A DNA stretch of 64,000 nucleotides from Ottelia alismoides. Its lineage: Eukaryota; Streptophyta; Magnoliopsida; Alismatales; Hydrocharitaceae. Positions within the stretch are counted from its first letter, which is position 1, and each line of letters opens with the position of its first letter. A model generated the notes under the pieces. That model saw nothing but the letters and a program-made list of their open reading frames with translations. It did no database searches and was not told the DNA's origin. A program made the position numbers and the translations under genes. Shown in pieces: positions 23,627-36,575 of this stretch. The stretch covers positions 310,001-374,000 of the forward strand of contig JAZKJV010002625.1 in the NCBI GenBank assembly GCA_037367405.1, given 5' to 3'.

Positions 23627-23885
23627 TCAAAATATGACTTTCGGCTCACTGACCATATCTATGGTAACTCTGCTGCTCGAGCTGAACGTGATCTTCCCAG
23701 ACCCATAGTCAACCACAGCCTCTGCAGTTCGCAAGAATGGCCAGCCAAGAATAATTGGTGCCTGAAGTAATGGTGCAGAGGAGTCCATATCCAGGACTAC
23801 AAAATCAACAGGAAACTGCATGTCCTACACCGTTACAACAACATCCTCCAACAGACCTCGAAGTCTAAAAATGTATCCTCACGGA
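23627..23885 (-). pseudogene. C-terminal half of the protease of element F
   Basis: Reads RLRGLLEDVVVTV, a stop, then MQFPVDFVVLDMDSSAPLL, IILGWPFLRTAEAVVDYG and SGKITF. The active-site half is missing: the sequence runs into LTR F at about 23885. Confidence 0.7.
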
Positions 23886-26304
23886 GTGCGAAAATAGAGT
23901 GTCGGTGAGGCAACCCGCAATGAGAAGCCAATTCGATCAACGAGTACCCACAATGTTACAATGTATAAAAAAGCAATGAACAGCCAAAAGTGTGAGACAC
24001 AACTTATTATACTCTACAAACAAGGATGTATAACATGTAAGCATGTAGAGGTTGAACCACAAAGAGCAAGCTATGTAACCTAATGATTATTGCTAATTAA
24101 TATGATCTATGTACGTAATTGTCTTTAAGTCTTTTTATGTGAGTTTTTTATTTATAGTTTTTATTTGATTTTTTAATGTATATATTTTTTTAATTTTTAA
24201 ATTATCTGATTTTAAATTTTCTTTTTAATTTTAAATATTAAATAATAGTTATATATATCTATATAGGCATATATATTTATAGTGTCTATATAAAATGAGG
24301 TATATACTATATAATATAAAAATTAGAGAAATATCATGAGATTCAGTACCTTATATATTTTTAGAGATTTTAAAAATATTCAAAGGGTCTTTATGTTATG
24401 TAATAATATAGAATATATCTAGGTATATAAGTGTATGATACAATATAGAGTATAATAGATATAAATACAACCAAAAATTGCATAATTTCATATTTTTGAG
24501 TTTTTCATATTTTTTAGTATTTTATGATTTTTCAAGTAATTTTGCTAATTTTTAGGTATTTTTAAAGTCAAAAATATACCAAAATAGAGAATAAATAAAT
24601 AGGTTGGATTGTTTTGAGATTTAAAAATACTAAAGTATTCAAAATTTCTCCAAATCAATTTTAATATGTGAATAATACTATAAAGAAAATTTAGAGATAA
24701 AAATAAATATTTTGGAATTTTTGGTGATTTTTCCTATTTTTTACTGGATTTTAGAGCTTTTAATTTTTTAGTCTTTTCTTTTTCTATTTTTAGGGATTTT
24801 TGGTCTGCGGTCAGTATAGGTAATAGTAAGCACACTATAATTTTTTGTGATTTGTAAAGGTATTTTGATAATTTTTTACATTTTTATAGTTAGACAAGGA
24901 TAAAATAGGCTCCATTTGATTTTTAATAAATATGCAATGTGCATAATATACATAATAGAATTCATGGGTGAAAGAACAAGCATCCAGGTACACTATCCTA
25001 TTTTTGCGTAATTTTTGGGAGCACAAATGATATTTATAAAAATTATAGAACATGCACAAAAATGCTTGAACTAGAAAGGACATATTTCCAGTTAAAAATA
25101 ACTACAGATGGTACATGAAAATTTCCTAGAACTTTACAACTGTATTTCAAATTTTATAAACTATTTTACAATTACAAAGACCATAGGGGCTAACATGCAA
25201 AATGTCACCTTACGTGTGGGTTCACGTAAAGTGACCTAGCGCGGATAAAATGCAACATGGAATACCTGCAGGGGTTTCCATGAAAATTCACACATTTATT
25301 TACCTTACGAATTGTATTTACAGGACTGGAAAGTAAAATAAAAAAGATGAAGGGTGTTACTTGAATTTTACCCCTTCGCGCACCATCCGATGGTTGGGGA
25401 CGATCCACTTGCGTGTATCGTGCGATGGAGGACCGCATCGGTTCGGTCTCGATCTAATGGAGATGATAGAACCAGGAGGTGCACCTTCATCGGACGGTCC
25501 ATGCTCTTCATGAAGAATAGGGAAGAACACCGAGGGGTGATCCCTTGTTCCCCCAAAATCTCGCTATCCGAGGCTTCTCCCGTGACGCTGAGGCTCTTTA
25601 CTCCTTCATGATGATGATCTGCATCGAACGGTGGTATCAGATGAGTCTGGGACCCAACGGTGGGGTCCTGGAGCGTCGATGAAAGTCGACCACCTGGAGA
25701 ACCTCCTTCCCTCTTGAAATAGACCCATATTGGGTCCTTAGACATGCTAACCTGCCAAAGAATGATCACAGGATCAAGGCGATTCACCTCGAGCCAATTT
25801 GAAGCTGCTATGTGGGGTGAAATGGGGAGGTGGAAGTGCTCCGATGAACGGCGGAGGAAAGAGCACGGGTGGACCGATCTGAGCAAGACCATGTGAAATG
25901 AAATGGTATTGGAGATGAAGAACATGGATGGGAACAAAATGGTGGTGAAATGGGACCGGAATAGGGTCAAAATCACGGTGAACTGGCTGGAGCTCCTAGC
26001 AGCTCCGGTGAACGAACTACTTGGATATTACGCTATATTAAATATCTAAAGGCGAAATAAAATGCATAATTGAAAATATGGAAATGAAATCTACCTAAGA
26101 AAGATAAAGACGCAGCTCATACCTAGTTGTGACACCAAGGAGCAGAGACGTCGCCGGAGCTCTGCCTTGGACCATCTCCTCGCCTCCTCGCATCGCATGG
26201 AATTCGAGGGATACTCTCTCTGTCACCAGGAGCACTCATGCACACGAAGCAAGTGGTTTAAGGGTTTGAAGAAGGATCAAATCGGGAAGGAAGAGATGAG
26301 GTAT

Positions 26305-26314
26305 TATTTATAAG
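26305..26314 (-). promoter_or_regulatory. TATA box in LTR F
   Basis: On the minus strand it reads CTTATAAATA, the same word and relative location as in LTR D. Confidence 0.5.
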
Positions 26315-26543
26315 CATGGAGATGGGTCCTTATTGACCGGTGATTTCAGACAAATCAATGGTATGTACATGGGGTTTTAGGATTAGGCGTGTATTAGGGA
26401 TGATCTGTGAAGAGATTTCGTGAAAAATCTAGTTGAAGAGAGGGATGAAACATCCAGGAAATAAGGGAGAAGACAGAGTGTCTTCTCTATCGGTGGTTAG
26501 GTGGCATGGGTCGAGGAGTTGACCCAGGTCAAGTAGGGTTTGC

Positions 26544-26572
26544 TTCTGGTTGGTTATGTGGACCAACCAGAA
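26544..26572. repeat. Inverted repeat with arms ttctggttggt in LTR F
   Basis: Perfect 11-bp arms around tatgtgg. It is the partly decayed counterpart of the perfect G-box palindrome in LTR B (53338-53363). Confidence 0.7.
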
Positions 26573-27696
26573 AATTCCAATGGGAAAATTATTGGTAAAA
26601 TCGATATTAAATAGATAATGAATTAATTAATTTTTGGTAATAAAGCAAAAAAATGTTTGTCATTTTATGTAGTGTTTAATTACTATTTTATTTATTTTTA
26701 TGATGTTATTTATTATAATTTTACAAGTATACTTGTAGATATATTTACCTATATATTATATATTTTATTTTTATTCTGTATTTTATGTTTTGTTATTTTA
26801 TTTTCATAACTTATATAATTATAAATTATTTATATATACATAAATATATTTTTATTTTACTTTCTAATATAATTCGTACATTTAAATAAATATGTAATTT
26901 TATATAGGTATAAGTATTGTATATCCATCTATGTACTTTTGTATATTATTTTATTTTATTGCTTTCTTTATGATTTTATTTTTCTAAATATGTACATATA
27001 CTATAAATAATATTTACAAAAATATAAGATTAAAAATATTATAACGAATAAATAAAATGAATATTTTATTCATGTAAACTATATAACGAGGTTCAAAACC
27101 TAACTTTTCCATCTTAACTCTAAATTACATGAAACCACATTCATTAAATAACTTATTAAAAGTTATATATAATTAAAGGTGATTTTAGTGAATTCTGAGT
27201 TTATATGGGGAAGATAGTGTCTGGGAAGTTCGGATTTTGGATTCTTATATTCTGAGCGTAGAATGTACATCTACAAGATGTATTATTTTTATATGAAATC
27301 AATTTTTTATTTTATTTTTATTTTTATCTACAACTTTCATGTATAAATTTTCTTTATTTGGGGCATAAATAATAAAGAATAAAATGAGTATAAAAATGAC
27401 TTATTTGGGAAAATAAATTGGTAATTTTATTGTGTTTTTTACCCTTATCTCCCCCTACTTTATTCCTTGTCGACCCAGTCATCAAGATGCCTAGGTCTCA
27501 TTATTTAGGGTCATAAAATACCTTTGGAATTTTATTTCTTTTTCTTTTCTTTATTCTTTTATTTAGCTTTAAATAATGTAATTTATACAATAAATAATGA
27601 ATGCTAATTTGTAGAAAATAATGATGTTTGCATGCATTTAGCTATGGTTTAAAGGCTAAAATGAAAGAATAAAGGTGATGAAATGGAGATTCATCA

Positions 27697-28954
27697 ATCC
27701 ATGCTCACTGACTGCGCGTGCTCCACCGATTGGTCTTGTCATCGATAGTTCTCAGCCCCGCCACAACCGGTCCTCCGTGCGCCACCCTCATCACATCAAT
27801 GCATCATCCTAGATGCAACTCGATTGCTGCTCGCCATCGCGGTAAGTGCCCTCGACCTCCGCACCTAGGTGCACGTGGGGTGGGAGAAATTACGTCAAGC
27901 CCCCCAATCTTCCAACAAATCACAAACACACCTACGCCAACAGAAGGCATGTGCGTTGAACGTTCCCTATGGCAAAATTATAGAAAGCACCTCTGTAGTC
28001 TTGGGTAATTACATTGTCGTACTAGTTAGCATATTTTTTGTATTTATTTAATTTTTTGAAATTACATTCACATCCCTATTTTTGCATGTTTATTTGAACA
28101 TCTATATCACATCATTTTCAATTCCAAAAATCGCATATTGTGGAATAAAATATTTAATTGAATATTTGTGAAATGTGGTTGATTTAATAAAATTAATTTG
28201 ATGGAAAATTGCATATTTTTACCAACTGTGTGCTCTTAAATTCATATTAAATTGATTATTGCTCCAAAAATTTTCAACAATTCACGGTAGGTAGATTAAG
28301 TGTGGTTTACTATGTTCCCAAAAATCATGTCATTTGCACATATATCGAGACCAAAATAAATTAAGTGGTGATTTTAGTAAATAATTTATAATACATTGGA
28401 GACCTAATATTTTTAGAAACTCTTATTTTTCCTAGATACCTCTCATATAGACATATCTATGATAATTTTATTTTCGAGAAATAATTAGGTTTGTTATTTA
28501 TTAAATTTAATTTACAAAAAATCACCTTGCTTGCATTTATAATTCATAATAAATTCATTTCACATCAGAAAACTCCAGAAAAATATAACGCATTAATTTT
28601 GCATATTTTCACATTCTAACCAAGTTTTAGGATTTTTAGACTTCGTTTGATTGAAAATTGCATTTTAATCCCTAAACTTACTTGAAATTGCATTTCATAA
28701 GTAATTGCTTAAAAATTATTGAAAAATGCTTCTTTGAAAACCTAGTATTTAGATCATATATTAATTGACATAAGGAGGCGGTGACCTCCCTGAGTTCGAC
28801 CTTAGGCTTTCCCAAGTAAAATAAATCGACCGCTCATTTTAATTAGAAAAATAATCTGTGCGGTCTTTCTGATTAATTCGAATTGCATGCCTACAATGAA
28901 TGACAATCAAATGTTATTTTCACGAAATTGGCTAGGGTAATTCGTGGTTCTTCA
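27697..28954 (+). repeat. Partial LTR of element G
   Basis: A C-rich promoter-side remnant (27697-27960) grades into AT-rich sequence. The U5 motif cctgagttcgaccttaggct lies at about 28790-28810 and the end gtggttcttca at 28944-28954. U3 is missing. Confidence 0.65.
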
Positions 28955-29002
28955 TAATATAATTATCCCAGCATAGGTGGATGTGAATCCAAACACTTTC
29001 CG

Positions 29003-29671
29003 ATGCAAGGAGCATGTAGTTTGCAATGTCCAGACCCCAACCAAGTCAGGTATGAATATGTGATTGTGTTATTTAATGCTTTAACTCTCAGGGGCGGTAG
29101 GACACTGCGATCATCTGCTAGTGCGAAGGGCAAGAATAAGCTTCACAGAGCAAGTCTTCATAGGTTGTACCCGCATCGAGTTTCGAAGGAGGAGAGGAGA
29201 ACGAAAATCATGCAGCATCAGATGCGGAAAAAAAGACAAAAAATAAAGAAAACCAAAAATCAAACTCCAATAATAAAAGCCAAGGCCGAGCCAATGCAGT
29301 CAAGGAGATGTCAGCACCAGCAGTGGATCCCGTGCGAGCCGATGAAGTCAGTATATCTCTTTTTCACTTTTCCACTAGTATCCCTTCTAATCATTTACAT
29401 GTAAAATCTGATTCCCATGAACATTTTTTGAATGATTGTATACATATGCCATTTCCAGACGTAATGATAAGCAACAAAAAATAGAAAAATTCAAAAATGC
29501 TTTGTTTAAGCCAGGTGTGCTTGAAATTTTGCAAAATATATTCATGAAAATTCCACTTCTGAAATCCATGGAATACATATCAATTGTGAAGAAAGGTCTA
29601 AAAGAGGCATGTACTTCAAAGCGACAATCCCGTAAAAACAAACACAATCATGCTAAAAACATATCCTTACC
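29003..29671 (+). pseudogene. Gag C-terminal remnants of element G
   Basis: FNALTLRGGRTL corresponds to the Athila Gag tail motif NAVTLRSGK. A second frame at 29436-29684 (IEKFKNALFKPGVLEILQNI and IPLLKSMEYISIVKKGLKEA) corresponds to the Gag-protease spacer that usually reads like FLEVFKKLHINIPF. The frames are broken between the two parts. Confidence 0.65.
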
Positions 29672-30151
29672 ATGGCTACTGTGAGCGCCATCAGCAACCT
29701 CTCCGTTAAGAATAAGGACAAGGGAGCACCTCTTGTCATATGCATGATGTTCAACCAAGAGATCAAGCAAACACTTCTTTATAGTGGGTCATCTATCAAT
29801 CTGATGCCTACTTTGTTACTCAAGGAATTTGGTTTGGGACCGCTTAAGCCCACCAGAATGATTCTGCAGTTTGCAGATTCAATTAAGCGACCAAGGGGTG
29901 TTTTGGAGGATGTCATTATCTCAATCCAAGGGATGCAGTTTCATGTGAACTTCATTATCCTATATATGGACATCTATGTCCCCTTGCTCCATACCCTAAT
30001 AATTTTGGGACGGTTGTTCCTTCGAACTGTTGAGGCGGTAGTGTACTATGGCACTGGAAAGATTACATTTTGCTCCAACAATGACAAGGTCAAGATCGAT
30101 ACGATCCATGTACCAAAGCTTGCAGAATCTGCATCAAACGAGATTGAGTAG
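29672..30151 (+). pseudogene. Aspartic protease of element G, active site lost
   Basis: The uninterrupted 159-residue frame covers the whole protease: IKQTLLYSGSSINLMP, LLKEFGLGPLKPTRMILQFA, GVLEDVIISIQGMQFHVNFI, LIILGRLFLRTVEAVVYYG and TGKITFCSNND. The catalytic Asp of D-(S/T)-G is replaced by Tyr (YSG), so it cannot cleave even though the frame is open. A stop after SNEIE separates it from the RT part. Confidence 0.85.
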
Positions 30152-30890
30152 AAGAAAATTAAGACAGAGGACTGTGAGTTTCTAGCAGAGATCAGAGACA
30201 CTGCTTTATTTTTTGATGATAACGAGACCCTGGAATTCCACTCCAAGGAGGACTGTTAGGAGAGCACCGCCATCCTTGAAGATGAGTTGATTGCTAATGG
30301 GCAACCAAATTATTTGAAATTCATCCATCCTTGTCGAAGCAAGAAGAAGTCATTGCAGATTTGTATGATATATTAAACTCAAAGCCGCAAGTCACCATGG
30401 TGGACAGTATCTAATTGAATGATCTGACACCTCCTGCAGTTGTAGAGGTCAACATTGAGTTGATGCAGACCCCACCAGAGTTGAAGCAATTATCGTCAAC
30501 GTTGAAATACGCCTTCCTTGCGGGTGAACTTTATATGTTCCCAGTCATTATCAATGTTCAACTAACCACGGATCAAGAATCTCGTCTGCTTGAGGTTTTG
30601 GAAAGAAACTACAAGGCAATTAGCTGGAAAATATCGGATTTCCATGGGATTATCCCTTCATTGTGCTCGTAGCACATCTACTTGGAAGAATACAGCAAAC
30701 CTTCATGTGAATTTCAGCATCGTATGAATCCTAACCTTTGGGAGGTTGTGATGAAAGAGAACACGAAGTGCTGCGATGCAGGTTTCATATATCACAACTC
30801 ATATTCTAAATGGATAAGTCCGTTACACGTGATTCCTAAGAAATCGGAATTATGACTGTAACGAATGAATATCGACGAATATCATATCCC
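30152..30890 (+). pseudogene. RT N-terminal fragment of element G
   Basis: Contains PELKQLSSTLKYAFLAGELY, TTDQESRLLEVLERNYKAIS, WKISDFHGIIPSLCS, a stop, then HIYLEEYSKPSCEFQHRMNP and HVIPKKS near 30840. The sequence is lost before the DYRRLN motif, so there is no polymerase active site. Confidence 0.75.
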
Positions 30891-32049
30891 TTGCTATATC
30901 ATTAATGACGATCCTTAATGCTATTATAGTTTTAGCTAACTATCGCTAAATTTTGAACTTAAGAATTAGTAAAGATGAGCTAAATTTTTGTAAAATAGCA
31001 GCGGATAAGCAATAATATAGGCACCATTGCTAATAAAATAATAACTGATATGATAATTGTCTTTGATTTCAATATAAAAATAATTTCACAATGAATAATA
31101 TCATTTTATATATTTAACAACGAACATATACTGAAGTATTTTAAAATAAGTGTCACTCTAAACCAATTTTGTAGCAGTGAAATAGATGTATGGTGATGGA
31201 TTTAGAAATATGTCTCGCTCTAGACACATTTTGTTATTGTGCAATGAGCTTTTAACCAGAAGGTAAGACAGCTATAATTTCTTCCTTAATCTTGATTTAA
31301 AAATGTGTTATTTCCTTTCATTTGCTTTTGGAAATCTAGATGGAGAATGATTTTCGAATCAATGAGATCTTCTCCCATGGAATCATTTACTTATTAACAA
31401 GTTGAGTTAAAGAACCATTGGTCTCATGCTTAATAGTAGCTAGTTGGTCTCTTTTTACTTGACAAGAATGCATAAACAACTGTTGTGGTTGGTTTTTTTA
31501 TATTTATACTTAAATAAAGTTGGTAGAGAATATTTCTACCCACGAAAAGATAGCGATGAGTTGGGGATTCTGTTTGCATGAGCATTGTGACGAAAGCTTT
31601 TGTAATATACAACATGTTGGTCCAAATCCCTGCTTCCAAGGCATTGGCCCCAACTTGCAATCCCTAATGTTGAGATTAGCGTAGGGAAGTATAGGTTTGG
31701 TTGGGATTTGAACGTATAATTAAATCACCAAGTGGTAGCTGAGAAACTGCATTATAATAAGAGAATGACTAACGTGGATTCGCTCCCGTCTTCTCATTTT
31801 GTGTTGTGGTTTGGCTCAATTTGGCAACTAATTAATTATAATATGAATGCAACGTCTTAGTCCAATAATTTTGCCTGCAAAGTAGAGCCTCTAGTCTATG
31901 CGTAGAAGCAATAGTTCTCCATATCCATAGGCTTATTCGTGGCGCAATGAGATTCAAGTACAGATCCAGCTCGAATATGTACGATGCCTATCGATATCAT
32001 GCATGCCGATAATTGAAGACCGTTTAGTAGGTGATGAGGTCGTGGATTC
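30891..32049. other. Intergenic, nothing recognised
   Basis: AT-rich sequence between element G and the FRS relic. No gene, LTR end or RNA could be supported. Confidence 0.4.
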
Positions 32050-34075
32050 TCCTATGATGGTTAATATTGAATATCCAACTAGCCTAAGCTACCAATGGAA
32101 GAAAAGACCATTGATAAACATAAAGAACCATTTCTGAGTCAGGAATTTGAAACCACGAAAGACAAGTTCAATTTATATAATTTATTTGTAGCAAAATGTG
32201 GCTTCAAAGTATGTCGTAGTGAAATGAAAGTCGAGCGCAATCATCAATTACATTTGAAAGAGTGTGCTTACATTATGAGATCTCAAAGATAAATTTTGGA
32301 AGCACAATCAATCCAAATAGATCTTGCCGTAAATGTTGGGATTCATTTGAAGGATGCATATGATATTGCTGGAAAATTACCTAGGGAAGCTGAGCACCTC
32401 GAATACATGAAATTGGATCATAAGAACCATTTATGAACAAGACGTCAAAATCATACGGCAACATGAGAGCTTGGATGCCTATTGGTATATTTTTAGGAGC
32501 AATCATTACAAGATTTTCACTTTTATTATGTATTGTAGCTCGATTGTGTTGACCAAGTCACAATTATGTTTTGAGCAGATTCACAGATGCGTGAAGATTA
32601 CTCCTACTTTGGCAATGTTATATGTTTTGACACGACATTCAATATAAATAGGGAATTGAGATCCTTTGGTGCATTTTCTGATTTTAATCACCACGTAGAT
32701 GCTTGTATTTCGTGTTGCCTTATTATATATGAAAGCATGACTGCTTTTGAATGGGTATTCCAAACATTCATTGAAAGCGTTCTCAATAAAACCGAAGACT
32801 ATTTTCACAAACGAGGATGCTGCTATGATTAATGCCACCGTAAATTATTTTCTAGATATTTGTCATTATCTATGTTCATATCATATAATGTAGAATGTTG
32901 TAAAGAACTTAGCACTTGTTGTTGGTGAGGTCAGTCAAGTGCTTCGAATGTTTGGTAAATGCATGCATGAGTTCGACTATGAAGGTACACTTATGAAGAA
33001 GTGGGAGGAAATGCTAAGTGCATGTGATTTACATGCTAACATATGGCTTTCACGAAAATATGAACTACGTCATAAATGAACCAAATGTTATCCGAACAAG
33101 GTACTCGCATTAGGGATTTCAAGCACGCAATTATCAGAATCATTTAACTCATCTGTTAAGGTGTGTCATCAATGTGAGTTCAATTTTAGAGATTTTTTAT
33201 TCATTTTGAACAGATCATTGTCGACAAGCAGTGGAACAAGTTACAAGAAGAGTTCGCAGCAAGATAGAAACTGTCGAGAATCTTGATTCATGCGCCAATG
33301 ATTTTGCAAGCTATAAAGACTTACACACCTTACGTATTTGAGCTGTTCCATAAAGGGTTTGAGAAGTTCCTTAGAACCATATCCTCGGTGATTGAAACCG
33401 TGGATGAATTGACTCACTATATTATTGTTGAATATGGCAAAGAATGATCATATACAGTTCAAATGATCTCCAGTGTATAGACCACAACTTGATCTTGTTT
33501 ACTCTTTGTAATATATACAATAAAATATTTTCATATGATTACAATGTTGTAATTGTTCGATTACAAGAAGATTCATGATGCATTTATCATGAGAAGGTCG
33601 ACAAAACATGCGAGAGATGATATCCTTGAAAGAGCTTATAATACCCTTGTGGAATTAGTCGAAGATTTTATGTTATGTAAAGTTATAAAAGGCTATATGT
33701 AAATCTTGTGAAATTGACTAATGCAGCTTCATAGAGTGAGGAGGGTACATCATTAATGGAGAATGCACTTAGCACAACTATCAATCAAATGCATAATTTG
33801 GTTGTGAGTGTTAACTACTTTAATGACAATAGAAAGAAGACTAATGTTGTGGAAAATTCGTCGGTTACAAAAGCAAAGTATTTAAAGGAGGGTGAAAGGT
33901 AGCCAAAAAAAGGAAGAAGAGTTCGGTGGAGAAAGCACTCGAGAAATCTAAAAATGCTCGAAGTTAAAAAAATATAATTGAAGGCCAAACATCTCAAACT
34001 CTGGATAACATGCGGCAACAAGTTCAACCGCACAAGTTGGAAGTCAACGATTTAGTTATACAAATTTTTATATCA
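32050..34075 (+). pseudogene. FAR1-RELATED SEQUENCE (FRS)-like gene relic, MULE-transposase derived
   Basis: Pieces in different frames follow the FRS protein order. A FAR1-type N-terminal domain (32095-32292: FLSQEFETTKDKFNLYNLFV, GFKVCRSEMKV, RNHQLHLKECAYIMRSQR) is followed by a stop and LEAQSIQIDLAVNVGIHLKD. The MULE transposase domain (32587-32832) reads MREDYSYFGNVICFDTTFNI and AFEWVFQTFIESV. Further pieces (LSRKYELRHK; APMILQAIKTYTPYVFELFH at ~33290-33350; MRRSTKHARDDILERAYNTL at ~33590) match the C-terminal part. FAR1/FHY3/FRS proteins are transposase-derived regulators of phytochrome A signalling in the nucleus; a Mutator-like transposase is the alternative origin. Many stops and frame changes make this copy non-functional, and the SWIM zinc finger is not seen. 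Confidence 0.8.
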
Positions 34076-34436
34076 TGTATATATTTTCCTCTATATCAAT
34101 TTTTCCTCACATTGCTTAAATCTTGAAAACTTCTCTTGTAGATTTGTTCACGGCATTCAGTGTCGGCGCTACATCTGTGATAGTCTGTAAACATTGAAGA
34201 AGGATTCAAAGTGGACATTCAATTGGAGAAGGATTTTTTGTATGGAAGTGAAAGTTTTTTGTTTTATTTAGTTGGTTCTGAATAAACATTTATATGAATT
34301 TTGTATAATAGAGAAAAACAAGGTGATTTCTATATCAGAGGGGAATGCATATCTGAGTGAGTCTATAGCAAAACTTTTGTATGTAATGTGTATTGTAAAA
34401 TATATCCGAGTCAAATTTTGTATAAGATAGTGAGTT

Positions 34437-34760
34437 TTGGTACGAATGTTTTCTCTATCAGATATATGTGAGAACTTTGTAGGAAAAGAATTTTTTTTGT
34501 ATAATGGAGTGAGTTCTTATAGGAATGTATTCTCTTTTGAACATGTGAGAGAGTTTTGTATGTACCTTATCATGAATGCGCACAAGTACTATTTTGTAGG
34601 AAAACAAATATTTTTGTATAATGGCGTGAGTTATGGTATGAATGTCTTCTTTGTTGCATATATGGGGGAGTTTTTTTATATTCCTTCTCAGGAATGCGCA
34701 CAAGTACCATTTTATAGGAAAACGAAGACTACCAGTATGAATGTCGTCTCTATTACATAT
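34437..34760. repeat. Minisatellite with a ~118-bp unit, cut by LTR A
   Basis: Two full units (34481-34597, 117 bp; 34598-34715, 118 bp) share aggaaaa, tgtataatgg, gtgag, gaatgt and atgcgcacaagtac. A partial unit precedes them and a third (34716-34760) is broken off exactly where LTR A starts. Confidence 0.75.
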
Positions 34761-36575
34761 TGAAGAGCCGCGTACTACCCTTGTTAATTTCGTCAAATTA
34801 ATGATTAGAATTAGTGTTGTATCGTTCCTTGCAGTCAGGTAATACGGACTAATCAAAAAACACTTCTAATCAAAGTTCAATTAATTTCGAGCGGCAAATT
34901 TTTTTACTTGGGCAAGCCCAAGGTCGAACTCAGGGAGGCAGCTGTCTCCTTAGGTAGATTTTAACTGAATTTAAGAGCTCGAATTTTCATAAGATTGTTT
35001 TTGGTCTTTTTAAACAATTTTTATGCAATTAATAAAAGACGCATGCAAACTTGGGCCAGTTTACAAGTTAATTCAGAAAAAATGGTCAAATTAATTCCAA
35101 AAATTATGAAACTTTGCCAGATAGTGGTATGCAATAAAATTAAGCTAGGCTAGTTTTTTTAGATTTTTCTGACACTAGATGAATTTACTATGAATTAAAA
35201 TGAAATGCAAGGTGATTTTTGACTAAATTAATTTTAATAAATACCAAATCACAATATTTTAAGATATAAAAATTATCCTAGATAGATCTAAGTATGAAGA
35301 ATCCAGGAAAATAAATAAAACTAAATTTCTATGTGAAATGGACCTATTAAAAATTAATTAAGGAAATCACAAATGATTTATTCAGGCCTCAGGATGCGTG
35401 CAAATGATTTGATTTTTGGGCACAATATAAACTTAATTATCTTAAGTCTAATGTGAATTTATGAGGATTTTTGGAGCCACGGAGAATTTACTGCAAATTA
35501 AAAGGCATAAATGGGAAAAATATGACAAAATTCCACCAATTAACTAAAAATAATAAAATCCACTGCTATCACAAAAATATGACAAGTGTCACATATGAAA
35601 GAGGACAAATTAAGCTACACAATGCAATTTTCAAACTCAAAAAATGATTTCAAATGAATGCCTAAAGATACGTGCAAAGACAGGGGCCTAACTGTAATTA
35701 CAGAAAACAAAATTGCTAAAAATAAACATGTTGACATGGACTAATATGCAATTACCTATAAGCAGGGGCATGTATGCAAAATGCCTACAAAACACGTGCG
35801 CCTCACGTGGTACTCCTAGCAGGGACTAGAATGCAATTTCCAAAACCTTCAGGGACCTCGGTGCAAAATACCCAGACCGCACGTGAAAGACTTGTGAGGT
35901 CCCAGGCTCGGTTGACTTCGGAGGCTCGGGCGGAGGCTCGAGGGCTCTGGAGGCTCGGACTTGGCTCAGTGAAGCTTCGGGGGCTCCGAGCCTAAAGGTC
36001 GGGGCGGAGGCTCGGAGGCGACTACGTGGCGCCTGCTGGATCGCTAGATCCGGTGAAGATCCAATGGCTCCTGGAGACTGATGCATGGCACTGCTGCGAC
36101 CCGTTGGATCAAGATCGATCCAGCGGAATCTGGAGCTCGATGAAGATGGATACGTGGAAGAGCAGCAGTCGTTGGATTAAGATGAATCTAACGACATCTG
36201 GAGCACGGGGCGGGTGGCGACGTGGCGTGCTATGGTGTGCAGGATCCTCCTGATCCTACAGTTGTGGAATGAAGGCGACGTGGATCACTCTAAACCGTCC
36301 AATCAAGGAGATCGGATGGCTGCTGGCCATCATGCTCAAAGGGTCCGCCGCCTCCTGGGCGGAGATGAATGCGCTCCGGCGACGAAGCTCTAGCTCCTCC
36401 TCCTCCGTTGATCGTCGATGAAGCTCACCGGCAGCTGCTAAGGAGCTGGGAAGAATCATGAAGGCTTCAGGTAGCCACCGGAGGTCTCAGGAGCGGCTAG
36501 GATGATCTAGAGAGCGGTGGTGACGAACCTCAAAGGAGCTCCGATGAGGTGTCTGTCCAATCAAAGATGGGGTAC

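Larger units (their letters stand above)
21871..27696 (-). mobile_element. Athila-like LTR retrotransposon F, truncated at its 3' end
   Basis: On the minus strand: 5' LTR (27696-~23890), immediately a protease remnant (~23885-23627), the RT linker and RT (23556-22184), and an RNase H start that ends at about 21871 against element E. The PBS, gag, integrase and the 3' LTR are missing, so at least two deletions have occurred. The right LTR end abuts LTR G exactly at 27696/27697. Confidence 0.75.
23890..27696 (-). repeat. LTR of element F (about 3.8 kb)
   Basis: On the minus strand it starts TGATGAATCTCCATTTCATC at 27696. It has an AT-rich U3, a palindrome with arms ttctggttggt at 26544-26572, a TATA box at 26305-26314, a donor-like ctag|gtatgag at 26122, a GC-rich centre with an acceptor-like ctgcag|gtatt at 25266, and the U5 motif near 24050. 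The inner boundary is placed ~160 bp beyond that motif, as in LTR D. The 202-residue open frame at 25368-25976 lies in the GC-rich centre and is not credited. Confidence 0.7.
27697..30890 (+). mobile_element. Athila-like LTR retrotransposon G, truncated at both ends
   Basis: A partial LTR (27697-28954) is followed by gag C-terminal remnants (29003-29670), protease (29672-30151) and the RT N-terminus (to ~30890). The 5' part of the LTR was cut off where LTR F begins, and everything after the first RT motifs is missing. No PBS is recognisable after the LTR end. Confidence 0.7.

Noticed and set aside
24150..25000. AT-rich block as a matrix attachment region or origin
   Set aside because: It is the AT-rich 3' zone common to all LTRs here; nothing specific.
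25368..25976. 202-residue minus-strand frame
   Set aside because: GC-rich centre of LTR F; no domain.
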